NCBI GenBank assembly: GCA_022828595.1
Contig: JAKGHH010000003.1
Span: forward strand, 14,632,934-14,696,933
Direction of reading: 5' to 3'
DNA: 64,000 bases
Source of the DNA: Nelumbo lutea
Lineage: Eukaryota; Streptophyta; Magnoliopsida; Proteales; Nelumbonaceae
The notes under the pieces were generated by a model that ran no database searches, was not told the origin of the DNA, and worked only from the letters and a program-made list of their open reading frames with translations. Shown here piece after piece: positions 23,605-33,692 of this stretch (the stretch's first letter is position 1; each line of letters begins with the position of its first letter). The translations under genes and the position numbers were made by a program.

Positions 23605-25586
23605 TTACATGCCCGGAGACACTTCTTCACCATCGGAAGGCACTTCAACAACACCCGATGGCCCTGCCTCTCCTTCAGAGTCTGGCTCGCCATCGACAGC
23701 ATTGGCCATCTCCTGAGTTATACGCGAAGTGGTTATGGCACTTACATCGAGGTCGGGGTATGTATTCCGGATCATCCACCGGCTCAACTTGAACCCCCTC
23801 CTGTAAGAGTCCACCATCAGATCGTCAAAACGCGGGGAGGCAATGTAGTCTTCAACTGCCTTTTTCTTGGCGTCTTCAATGCCTTGGGAAAAAATCTGTG
23901 TTCTCTCCCTAATGTCCTCCTGAAGATACTCGACTTGATGCTGCAAATCCAACTTCAAGTTCGCCATATGCTTGACAACTACCCCCATGGCCTCGGCGTC
24001 ACGCTGAGACCTCGCCTGTCTGGCCATTGCGACGCGAGCAGCTTTTTTAGCAGCATAAGCAGCCGCCTCAGCAGCCCGGGTATTTGCCTCTGCAGCACGG
24101 AAGGCTTCTTCACCAGCATGAGCGGCAGCCTCAACAGCTCGCGCCTGTCGCGAGCTCCTCTCCACTTGGGCCGCCAAGGCATGAATCGAAGAATTCACCT
24201 ACCAAAAGAAACAAGTGAGCAAAATGACAGCAAAAGCAACAGGATAAAAAAGGAAGACAGAATCTAACTTACCACCATGGCATGCGTTACGGCGCGGCAA
24301 GCGACCTGATTCAAGGGAAGATCGGTCCACGCCGTGACCTCCTCGGGGAAAGTAGCATCCCTACTCTTCTGAAGAGCGTAGTTCGGCGTCAACACGCTCC
24401 TAAACTCCCCTTGAGCTCCCGAGCCTGAGGGCCCAGCCCGCGTACGAGCAGACCCAGAGTGAGCAGGAGCACTTGAGTACACAGGAGCGCCCGTATGAGT
24501 GGTTTCAGCGAAAGGTGCCCCTGCAGTCTCGTGCATCGGTGGAGTCACTTCGGGCTCCCTAGGCAGATCCTCTATCGTATGGTCTGGGGCTTGGGGCTCC
24601 TCATCCAGGGGCAGCTCGTTACGAGTTCGCTTGGCGACCCGCTTCCTCCTCTTCATACCTTGGAACAAACGCCCCCCACGAGTTCTCTCCGCATCCATCA
24701 CACCTACAGAAACGAGTTCGACATCAAAAAAAAAAACCGCATAGCCAAAAACCTACCCGAACTCAGGCCGGCTGCAAAAATCTTAGCCTCCGTTAAGTAG
24801 TGGTGGCACTTTAAGCCTTGTCGTGCCCACTGTCGGAGACCCTTCACCGTCTCTTTATCAAGAGTTACGCCCAAATCGGGAGCGGCCTCACCCCACCGGG
24901 TCTGAAAGGGCCATCCTTGTGCACTTCGCACGCCGAAGTAGTCCCGCTTCCAAGCCAGGACCTTATTAGGAAGATTGTGCAGAAGCTTGAAACCCTGGCG
25001 AGGAGTAAGGTAATACGCCCGTCTCCCCCCAGGAAGAGAACCCGCCTGTCTCTTGAGCATCAAGATAGAGGAGAATATCTCTAAGTCTAAGGGAAAGTTC
25101 TGCTCGCAAAAAATGGAGATTGTCCCCACCAGGTTCCGGATAGAGTTCGGATGAAGCTGGCCAATGGTGACACCGAAGTGGTTTATGACTTCGACGAGAA
25201 GGGGATGGAAAGGAAGTTGCAACCCTGCAGCGAGCTGCTCTCGAAAGCTACCCGAAGGGAAGCTACCCGAAGGAAAGCTACCCGAAGGGACCGTGTTCCC
25301 AAGGAAAGCTACCCGAAGGGATAAAATATGTGTACCCCCCGGGAAGATTATAAGACAGAAGTATGGATTGAAGCCCCTCAGAAGTCATGGTCGAAGGGCC
25401 AAACCGGTCTAGCATCCGACCTCGGCGGGAGGTAGACGCCAAACTGCCCGAAGCGACTCGACCTACTGGTTCGTAGTCCTCAAACTCCACCTCAGGATCA
25501 CTGAGGCAGTCTGGGGACACGGCTCGGTTGGTGGAACCTACATCGGCCCTACTCGAAGAGTCGTCTGAGCTATCAAAGCTAGACAT
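23605..25586 (-). pseudogene. Spliced antisense ORF of Tat element (putative gypsy-type transposon protein family)
   Basis: Minus-strand gene with three exons: 25586-24757, 24703-24273 and 24198-23605. The second intron (24272-24199, 74 nt) has a textbook GTAAGT donor and TTTTGGTAG acceptor and joins AMV to VNSSIHALAAQVE in frame. The first (24756-24704, 53 nt) has GTAGGT and CTGTAG and also keeps frame. Exon 1 begins with an acidic Ser-rich segment and continues with FHPLLVEVINHFGV and LHPNSIRNLVG, typical of the plant family filed as putative gypsy-type transposon (Pfam Transposase_28, from memory). Exon 3 is an Ala-rich coiled coil. Such antisense ORFs are known in Tat elements; their role is unknown. 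A frameshift at a 15-bp repeat tract (25246-25321) breaks exon 1. Confidence 0.75.
25246..25321. repeat. Four copies of a 15-bp unit inside the antisense ORF
   Basis: The unit AGCTACCCGAAGGGA occurs at 25246, 25261, 25276 and 25307. The 16-nt spacer between the third and fourth copies (25291-25306) is one base longer than the unit, which puts the two parts of the antisense exon in different frames. Confidence 0.9.
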
Positions 25587-25762
25587 TGGGGAAAAGACGA
25601 ATTCAAGAAAGTACTCACCGGAAAGTTTGAAGAAAAACTAAAGAACCGTGAACTGTGTAAACAGCCTTGACGCGAGCTGAAAAAGACTTGGACGCGAGCT
25701 GAAAGGTTGGACGCGAGCTCAGTAGACAAACCGCAGAAGTGACAAACAATCGGGGTCCCCCA

Positions 25763-25772
25763 CTATTTATAG
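25763..25772 (-). promoter_or_regulatory. Candidate TATA box for the antisense gene
   Basis: On the minus strand the sequence reads CTATAAATAG, about 180 bases upstream of the antisense start codon at 25586. It is followed by repeated ACGCGAGCT-type motifs (25669-25720). Position and sequence suit a plant core promoter. Use in the cell is not shown. Confidence 0.6.
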
Positions 25773-26227
25773 ATACAGTAACCAAGAATCGATCGTGCAG
25801 ACCGAAGACGATCCGACGGCCCACGTTCGTACCAGCCGCACAACCCTTAAGGTCGAGACTTGATTGGCGCACGTCTTTCTGAAAAAAGCGAAATGTCAGC
25901 GCGTCCTTTTGAAACCGACGTCGCTTCGGCACGCGTCTTTTCAAAACTGACGCGTCGCACGTCTCTCTGACAGTCGACCGCGCACGTACAGCAGTGGCGT
26001 GCCTTTTTGAAATGACCCGCTGTCACGTCCCAGCGGCGCGAGTTGGTTTGAAATTTAAAACGCGCGGTCACAACCACCAGCGTTCTTGAGTAAGCACGTT
26101 CCTAGCCTCCTCGGAAACCGAAAGAACCCTAGCAAAAGCGTCTCGTACAGTGAAGGTTTGAAGGACGGGACAAATCCACCAGCTACCTTGCGAAAACTCC
26201 CCGCACCATGGCAAGACCCTTGGCGCA

Positions 26228-26239
26228 AGGAGTGGGGGC
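26228..26239 (+). other. Polypurine tract of the inner element
   Basis: AAGGAGTGGGGG lies three bases before the proposed LTR start, where plus-strand DNA synthesis is primed in LTR retrotransposons. One T interrupts the tract. Confidence 0.6.
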
Positions 26240-26310
26240 AATTGATGAAGGAAGATTTGGCCCGACCTCTTCATTATATGACACGTGGCAGAAACGACAG
26301 CACGACAGCA

Positions 26311-26534
26311 CTGACCCACCTTGTAACTGCTCGGGATACACTTCGCCGAACTGACCCACCTTGTAACAGCTCGGGATAAACATCGTCGAACTGACCCACC
26401 TTGTAACAGCTTGGGATACACTTCGCCGAACTGACCCACCTTGTAACAGCTCAGGACACTTCGCCGAATTGACCCACCTTGTAACAGCTCGAGACACTTC
26501 GCCGAACTGACCCACCTTGTAACAGTTCGGGATA
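26311..26534 (+). repeat. Six tandem 38-40 bp repeats in the U3 part of the LTR
   Basis: Units starting CTGACCCACCTTGTAACAGC begin at 26311, 26351, 26391, 26431, 26469 and 26507; the first three are 40 bp, the next two 38 bp, and the last is partial. They lie upstream of the LTR TATA box at 26846, where enhancer-like repeats are common in retroelements. Confidence 0.92.
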
Positions 26535-26845
26535 CCTCCGAGCTCAAGACTGCCTCGCTCAGCACTTCGCATCATCTTCTAGGCACCAAAGCCAAACAAG
26601 TCGTACCATGCCTGACACCAGGGAAGTCCATGCCCGAGGACGCCACGCCTGACTGACTTGGGATCTGACGTTTGGCAGCAGCACTCTAAACGGCCACCTG
26701 CCACCGCCACTGACGCTGCCATCTCCAGTTAGACGGTTAGGCAGTGACGGTTCTGTCTCAACAGAAGGGACGACGGCCGAGTTGACAAGCGCAAGGGTAA
26801 TCATGCCCGACCTGACAAGGGCCTCGGGACGAGTACACGAAGTGG

Positions 26846-26854
26846 CTATAAGAG
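26846..26854 (+). promoter_or_regulatory. TATA box of the inner 3' LTR
   Basis: CTATAAGAG lies about 210 bp before the LTR end, in a GC-rich surrounding followed by a pyrimidine-rich leader. It is the likely U3/R core promoter. In a 3' LTR it would drive transcription into the outer element. Confidence 0.65.
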
Positions 26855-27058
26855 CCCCCTGCCCCCCGACAACGGAGGTATGCAAACTTTGCGCTATCTG
26901 GTATTACCTTGCTTTTGAAAGATTCTAACTTGAGCTTCGGAGCCTCTACACCGGGTTCCTCCCGGAGCTTTTCCATCTCCTCCGTTTCAGGTTCCCTGCT
27001 ACCCCGTTCGGAAGCAAGGCAATGGACAGCTAAGACCGGCCGGATCACGCTCCATCAG

Positions 27059-27156
27059 GTCAAATAGCTGCCCTAAACTGGTTTATGTCTAAGTCAGCTA
27101 GGCGGTGCCTTCCATTCTTTAAAGCCATCAAGAAGAACCAAGACTTTGAGTTTACT
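27059..27156 (+). repeat. 98-bp direct repeat, right copy
   Basis: Second copy of 19250-19347. The outer-element frame continues directly from it (FEFTKNYYLTFDKLKR), so this copy joins to the natural downstream sequence. Confidence 0.95.
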
Positions 27157-29231
27157 AAAAACTATTATCTCACGTTTGACAAGCTGAAAAGGTAACTAAG
27201 TTCGTCGCCCTTGCTAACCAAGACTGAACCTGGAGACGAGCTAAAATTCTACCTCTTTTCGAGTGATGAAGTAGTCGGCTCAGTCCTAATTCACAAGGTG
27301 GACAGAGTGTAGCGACTTGTCAACTATGTAAGTAAAGTGCTACACACTGTTGAGACCAAATATTCCAATATAGAAAAGCTAGCCTTCGCCTTGGTATTGG
27401 CAGCTCGGATGTTGCGTCCTTACTTTCAAGCCCATACCGTGGTAGTCTTAACCAGTCGACCTTCGAGGCAAGTTCTTTAGAAGCCCGAGGTCTCAGAAAG
27501 GCCGATGAAATGGGCAATCGAACTCAATGAGTACGACACCTAGTTTGAGCCGCACCTAGCAATCAAGACACAAGTCCTGGTTGACTTCTTCACCAAGTGC
27601 ACTTTTAGCATGCCGACCCCTGAAGTTGTTGAACCCGTAACCACCTCAGAGGCATCAACCAGTGTGGCATCTGACTCGACTTGGGACGAGGAGCCTTGGA
27701 TCATCCATGTGGACAGCTCATTTAATCAATGCGGAAGCAGATCTAGACTAATCCTCTATAGACCCTCGTGAAGTGAAATTGGAGTATGCTCTTCGATTTG
27801 CATTTTGAGCCTCGAACTATGAAGTTGAGTACAAGGTGCTTATAGTCGAGTTGTCCTCGGGAAAGGAGGTCAACTTAAAACAACTTGTCATTTGTAGCGA
27901 CTCATAGTTGGTTGTCAACAAAGTGAATGGACAGTATGTGGCTTAGGAACCCGTCATGTTGGCTTACCTAGCCAAGGTTAGAGAGCTCATGCCCAACTTC
28001 CACTCTTGGTACATCTAGCAGATCCCAAGGTTTGAGAACACTGAGGCCGATGCACTATCGAAGTTGGCTTGTGCAACAGACATCACGAAGAGAACTGTCT
28101 ACATCGAAGACCTACCATAGCAAAGCATCAAAAGTGTGACAGAAGAGGTCACTCCCGTCAGGGCCACATAGCCGAGCTGGACAGATCTGCTCGTTGACTA
28201 TCTGCACCACATGATCATCCCTGAAGATCATAATGCAACTTAGAGGATAGAGCGGCAATCAACTCGCTATGTAATCATAGTCGAGCAACTATATCACAGG
28301 TCATTCACGCTCCCCTACCTGTGCTGCTTGCGCCCAACTAAAGCAAGCCAGGTGCTATGCAAGATCCACGAAGGTTTCTACGCAAGACACTTGAGGGGTA
28401 GAGCGCTAGCCCAAAAATCGCAGCGACAATGATATTATTGGCTGATAATGTGATAGGTGTTAGCAGCACACCAACATACCCCAACAACATGCCAACATAC
28501 CCAAGTAGCACACTGCTGACCTGAGGTACCTGACTAGCCCGTGGCCGTTTGTGTAGTGGGGGATTGACCTAGTCGCTCCCTTTCTGTTGGCAACCGGGCA
28601 AAGAAGGTTCTTGGTCGTTGCGGTAGACTACTTCACCAAATGGATAGAGGCCAACCTGTTAGTCTCTATTACAACTTGGAACGTGCAAAACTTCTTCTAG
28701 AGAAACATCGTCTACCATTTTAGACTACCACGTGTGTTGATCTCAAACAATAGAAAGTAGTTCAAAGACATCAAGTTCTATAATTGGTGCACCGAGATGG
28801 GGGTTTAGCAAAATTTCACCTCGGTAGCTCACCCTTAAGCCAACGGGCAGGACGAAGTGACCAATAAAGCCATCTTGCGAGGCCTCCAAGCTCGTCTCTT
28901 TCAAGCTAATGTTCTATGGGTGGATGAGTTGCCCAGTGTTTTGTGAGCCTACAAAACTACGACCAAGACAACAACTGGTGAGACTCCCTTCAACTTGACG
29001 TATGGAACGGAGGCCATCATCCCGACTAAAATTGAAGTGCGACCTTACGGTCTGAGACGTACGACAAAGAGGCCAACGAGGACAAGCTATGGACTAACCT
29101 CGATCTAGTGGAGGAAGTTTGTGGCTTGCCTACATCCAGACCACGACGTACTAACAATAGGTAGCTCAGTACTATAACGCCCAAGTTAAGAGACGCCAAT
29201 TTTGATTTGGTGACATAGTACTTGAGCCCGG
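27059..29231 (+). pseudogene. Outer Tat RNase H-integrase remnant
   Basis: It continues the RT/RNase H interrupted at 19347. Recognisable text includes RMLRPYFQAHTVVVL near 27410, a second RNase H region (WIIHVDSSFN, about 27700; EADALSKLA near 28050) and integrase (WGIDLV near 28560, YNWCTEMGV near 28780). Frames shift repeatedly and there are many stops. Conservation is much lower than in the inner element. Confidence 0.8.
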
Positions 29232-30213
29232 TGCGGGAATGCTTAGTCCAAAATGGGAAGGCCCATACAGAGTTAAGGATTACCGGCGAAGACACGTATG
29301 AGCTCGAAACCTTAGAGGGGATGGCAGGTACCCCATGCATGGAATATCATCAATCTGCAAAGATACTACGTCTAAGGCTAAAGTGCAGCCTCGACCTACA
29401 TAAAATGCAAACCTCGACTACCCACTTCGGCAACTAGGATAAAGCCGATCTATGCTATAAGCACCTCGGCGAAGGCACGGTGCGAGAAAGTTGAGTCCGA
29501 ACTGGGAAGGCCCGTACAAAGTTAAGGATTATCGACGAACGCACATATGAGCTCAAAACCTTAGAGGGGAGGCAGGTACCCCGTGCATGGAACATCAACA
29601 ATCTACAAAGATACTATGTCTAAGGCTCAAGTGCAGCCTCGACCTACGTAAAATGCAAACCTCGACCACCTGCTTCGGCGACTAGGATAAAGCCGATCTA
29701 TGCTATAAGCACCTCGACGAAGGCACAGTGCGAGAAAGTTGAGTCCGAACTGGGAAGGCCCGTACAGAGTTAAGGATTATCGGCGACGCACATATGAGCT
29801 CAAAACCTTAGAGGGGAGGCAGGTACCCCGTGCATGGAACATCAACAATCTGCAAAGATACTATGTCTAAGGCTCAAGTGCAGCCTCGACCTACGTAAAA
29901 TGCAAACCTCGACCACCCGCTTCGGCGACTAGGATAAAGCCGATCTATGCTATAAGCACCTCGGCGAAGGCACGGTGCGAGAAAGTTGAGTCCGAACTGG
30001 GAAAGCCCGTACAGAGTTAAGGATTATCGGCGAACGCACATATGAGCTCAAAACCTTAGAGGGGAGGCAGGTACCCCGTGCATGGAACATCAACAATCTG
30101 CAAAGATACTATGTCTAAGGCTCAAGTGCAGCCTTGACCTACGTAAAATGCAAACCTCGACCACCCGCTTCGGCGACCAAGATAAAGTCGATCTATGCTA
30201 TAAGCACCTCGGC
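29232..30213 (+). repeat. Four tandem copies of a 248-bp unit from the pol 3' end
   Basis: Copies start at 29232, 29481, 29729 and 29976, each with TGCGAGAAAGTTGAGTCCGA or its variant and ending near CACCTCGGC. The unit covers the last part of the integrase frame (GPYRVKDYR, then a LEG-type motif, then the pol end) plus the following noncoding DNA. The inner element has this region once (23240-23396). Copies 2-4 are much closer to each other than to copy 1. Confidence 0.95.
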
Positions 30214-30570
30214 TAGAAAAATTAAAAAGGGGAAGCTAGACTGCTTTTAGCTTTCAAGCCCCCTCAAGTTGACCTCGAGACACGTCGATCGATCCATGCG
30301 TCAGCCCGCATCTAACTAGCTTGACAGTGTTTTGACTTTGCTGCTACCCTAATTGTCCAGCTGCATTTTAGCACCACAACCTAAGTGTACTTCGGTTCAA
30401 AGAAAGACCAGTTCGCTTTCAGCACGTCGGCAAACACGCAAATTTGGCCGACTTCTTCACAGTTGTCCTCCACCTCAGCTTTAGGCTTTGCATCGACCTT
30501 GTTGGCTATTCCCAATTCTCTAGTTCTCTCGCTTTTAACTCTCCCAAAGCTCTTCATTGAGTCATTGACA
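30214..30570 (+). repeat. Polypurine tract and truncated 3' LTR of the outer element
   Basis: AATTAAAAAGGGGAAGC (about 30221-30237) resembles a polypurine tract. The sequence CTAGTTCTCTCGCTTTTAAC and its continuation near 30519-30560 matches 17036-17085 of the 5' LTR. The sequence stops resembling the LTR soon after, so the last part of the LTR is missing. Confidence 0.55.
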
Positions 30571-32242
30571 AATTCAATGTTTTTTTGCCAGAGAACAGGT
30601 TTGGGGTAAAATGGAACGAGTTGCCTGAACAGTTCCTAGGCCCAATGGTCGGACCATCTGGGTCAACGGTGGTTAAAAAATATTGCTGAAATCACTTCAA
30701 ACAACACTATTTTTATCAAAGAGGTTTTATTTGAGAAATCAACGACTCTCCAGAGCCCTCAAATTCACTAATACTTGGAAAATGACTTTGACACATCAAT
30801 TCCTCCAATTAGACACTCACCTAGAAGAGGGGAAAAAAGGAGAATTTGCTTACTTCTCCATCACGGGAATGTTTGGTTCCAAGAATTGATTTTTTTTTTT
30901 ATTCCACTCTATATAAATTATCACGTAAATCAATTCCAAAACCATATTTCGCAAGTAGAAAATCGGTGAAGGGATTGGTTAATTCCAATAGGTGGTGCCG
31001 GAAGATTTGGGAAATGGCTTTACAAGAGTTTCAGTTTCAATTTGAAGTGACATACCCATACCAATAATGTGCAAAACCAATAGTGGTACGGTGGTGGCAT
31101 TTTGGGGGAGGGGGCGGGGGGAGAGTTGCCTCATGAGTATTATTTCCACCCAAAACATTTTCTTCAAGAAATCAGTGAATTTCCAAATCCATGAAAGTCA
31201 TTATTTCTTGATGAAATGATTTTAACAAATCAATTTCTCCAACCAAATACCTGATTCAATTTTTCAAGTAAGTGGGTACCCCCATCAACTAAGTTAGGAG
31301 CTTGGGGTGAATCCATGGGTCGTAATTCTTAAATCTATGTACCCAAACTGGACTCAATTATGAATGTATGGTATGTCTCAAAGTCTGTGGATCAAGTGCC
31401 AGGTGCGTCAGAAATCCTAGAAATCTGGTACCGCCTCGAACCAAACCCTTTCAAAGTCAAAGAGATTAAAACAAGATTTAAAGATGAAAAACACAATTTT
31501 GAACTATGATTTCATCTCTGTATTTAAATTTTGCACGATAGAAAGAAAACTTTGAAGAGAAAAACATATGGATCGGTTAAAATTCATTTTACAGTGCTGA
31601 CTGACTATTGACCAAGGCAATCACTTGGGTTGGATTCATCCAATAGTTCGGTGATGATTCTCTGAGGTCTAAACCATATAACTTGTCAAATTTGGAAGGG
31701 GAGCACAGGCTAAATTGATTTTCAGTTGGAGCCCGATTTTAACCAAAGAGGGAGGGGGGGGGGGTGTTAAGGTTAGTGAAGGTTTTTTGAGTTCGTCTTA
31801 GAGTTGGTGTCACCCTTTGATAGATGATCATGTAAATAACAGAAAGGACAATGCCAAAACAGAGAGTGTGAATGCCACCACGTAGGGTCTAGAAGTGTTA
31901 AAAACTCGTTAACTTGTTGCCTTTTACGCTTGACAGGGCTTTTCAAGGCATAAGTGACAGCCCACAAGGATGCAACTAAGGTTGGATGGAGTGTAAATGA
32001 AGATCGATGGAAAATTCCACTCCAGTTTACATTTATCGGCATTTGGATGGAGTGGAATTTTATGCCGTGATTGATATAAAACTTCATCAAACATAAAGTT
32101 TTACATGATTTTATCGATGTAATATAGATACAAATATGTAAAACACAATGTTTTTTTGTATGTATTTGGATTTATATTTGTATTTATACTCTTTCAAAGT
32201 AGAGATATAGGCTCAGTCTGAGAAGTGTATAATTGTATAAAT

Positions 32243-32525
32243 CATGGTTTTTAAAACGAACTGGTCAAGGGTCCGATTACCAGTTCGAACAGTCCAACTG
32301 TTTGACCCAAATGACCGGCCTGTTCTGACAAAAAAAATTAAAAAGATTTAAAAAATTGCAAAATGATCAAAACCGTTCGAACGGTTCGAATGACTAACCG
32401 GCCGGTTCAACAGTTTGCTGACCAAAATCAACAATTTTAAGAAAAAAAACGGTTTTGAAAAAAATGGATCGATTCCTAGTTTTTCCGATCCAACCGTCCG
32501 GTCCAATCTGATTTTGAAAACAGTG
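32243..32525. mobile_element. Short hAT-like MITE, 283 bp, same end type as the 42.2 and 53.1 kb elements
   Basis: Begins CATGGTTTTTAAAAC and ends with the imperfect inverse GTTTTCAAAATC-type sequence (TTTTGAAAACAGTG). It is flanked by perfect 8-bp duplications GTATAAAT (32235-32242 and 32526-32533). The interior has repeated GGTTCGAAC/ACCGGCCGG palindromes and no coding capacity. Confidence 0.88.
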
Positions 32526-33417
32526 GTATAAATACAAATCTATACAGTGCAAGCAAAACCGTGTATATTGTATTTAGAAACTTAGCCTGTATGTATTTGA
32601 TCTGTATGTATTTGTATTTGTACTCTTCTCAAACTTAGCGTTTAAGAAGAAAAGAATATAAATCAAAATAAAAGGTTATAAACTGCGCATTCGCTCATGG
32701 GAATGTAAAATCTTTCTGGTGGAAGAAGGTTAGGGAGGTTCAAAGTTTGTGGTGGATTGCCTAAGAAATGGTGACGTACGTTCCTCCTTAGAGCATCAAA
32801 AGTATTATAAAGGAATGTCAGTCAATCTGTGCAAAATGGCGCTCAAGGAGGCAAATCAAGTACTAACCGGCTACCAAGTGTAGTAGGGCACTTAGGAATT
32901 AGTTTAGTTATGAACTGTGAGTCGTTATGTAGAATTAGAAATAGAAGGCTTTAATTTCTTCTTGCATCTGTTTTGCTGATGTTTGGGGGAGGGGCTAATG
33001 TGTTGTTGTGTATAGCCCGTTTTGTATTTCTGTTTTACGAAAAGAAGGGTAAGATAGTAGTAGGACAATTATGAGAAGCAAACGTCAGAGATCAGTTCTC
33101 TCAACTAATTAAGGAGAAGAATGGCAAATGTAGTTGATGGTTTTATGTGGTGTATGGGCCAATTTTTTGTTTTTAAGCCACAACGCGGAATGCCATGCAT
33201 GTCTCCTTTTTTTTTTTTTTTTCTGCTGATACATAAGTTTAAATATCGTATCGCTTTCTTTCTTATTCGGCAATTGGTCTGGTCTGGTCAGTAACAATTT
33301 ATGAAATGATAGTTATAGTGGAGTGGCAGTGCATGCGAGTGCGATGCGATGCGAGCTGGTTCTTCTTTCTACCCCCGCATCCGGCCGTTTAAATTTGATT
33401 AAAACAACTTTTTTAAT

Positions 33418-33692
33418 CATGGCTTTTAAAACCGGATTGAGAATTAATAAGGTGATCAGTTTTGTTTTATCTTATAATCATTATTTTGCTAAAAATCGTT
33501 GATTTGTTCAGTAAACCATTGATCTAGACAGTTAAACCGTTTGAATCATCCAATGATTTGAATATTTTTTTAATTTTTTGTTTTTTTTTTTTATCAGAAT
33601 GGGCCATTCATTTGGTTTAAACGGTCAGACCATTCAATCCAAAAACCAAACCCCTTACTAGTTTGTTGTTTAATTTGATTTTAAAAACCTTG
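33418..33692. mobile_element. Short hAT-like MITE, 275 bp, same family
   Basis: Begins CATGGCTTTTAAAACCGG and ends TTTTAAAAACCTTG, its imperfect inverse. The flanks TTTTTAAT (33410-33417) and TCTTTAAT (33693-33700) match 7 of 8. The interior resembles the 32.2 kb element in having GGTTTAAACGG-type palindromes. Confidence 0.8.

Larger units (their letters stand above)
23397..25800 (-). other. Antisense gene region between pol and the 3' LTR
   Basis: About 2.4 kb separate the pol stop from the LTR. It is occupied almost entirely by minus-strand coding sequence and its promoter, described in separate entries. A run of A residues lies at 23588-23600 just beyond the minus-strand stop region. Confidence 0.75.
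19348..27058 (+). mobile_element. Younger Tat retrotransposon (inner element), 5' truncated
   Basis: A 7711-bp insertion inside the outer element. It starts abruptly within the end of gag (RGTIHVIMGGSVVAG), carries protease-RT-RNase H-second RNase H-integrase in one frame (19371-23396), a spliced antisense gene (25586-23605), and ends with a complete 3' LTR. There is no 5' LTR, primer site or most of gag, so it cannot move on its own. The order PR-RT-RH-aRH-INT with an antisense gene before the 3' LTR is the Tat lineage plan. The coding frame is far better preserved than in the host element, so it inserted much later. Confidence 0.9.
26243..27058 (+). repeat. 3' LTR of the inner Tat element, 816 bp
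   Basis: It starts with TGATG just after a purine-rich tract (AAGGAGTGGGGG, about 26228-26239) and ends with CATCA at 27058, a perfect 5-bp terminal inverted repeat obeying TG...CA. A TATA box lies at 26846-26854. The right end abuts outer-element sequence directly. The outer LTR also ends in ACATCA, supporting the border. Confidence 0.85.
16504..30570 (+). mobile_element. Old Ty3/gypsy Tat-lineage LTR retrotransposon (outer element), split by a younger one
   Basis: The outer element runs left to right: 5' LTR ending at 17216, primer site, degenerate gag-protease and RT up to 19347, then, after the insertion, RNase H, second RNase H and integrase remnants from 27059 to about 29231, a tandem array, and a truncated 3' LTR ending near 30570. 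Protein similarity to the inner element fixes order and orientation. The frame is broken by dozens of stops and indels, so it is long dead. The right end was matched by about 50 bp near 30515-30566 that resemble 17033-17090 of the 5' LTR. The left end (TGATAC at 16504) is a guess from the TG...CA rule. Confidence 0.75.

Noticed and set aside
24495..24800. Plus-strand frames opposite the antisense gene
   Set aside because: They are mirror frames of minus-strand exons joined by consensus introns and have no recognisable domain.
26311..26534. CRISPR-like array
   Set aside because: The units are directly adjacent without unique spacers, lie in a plant LTR and have no cas genes nearby.
19250..27156. 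98-bp repeat as a genuine integrase target-site duplication
   Set aside because: Retroviral-type integrases cut 4-6 bp apart, and the left copy joins gag sequence instead of an LTR end, so integration cannot explain it.
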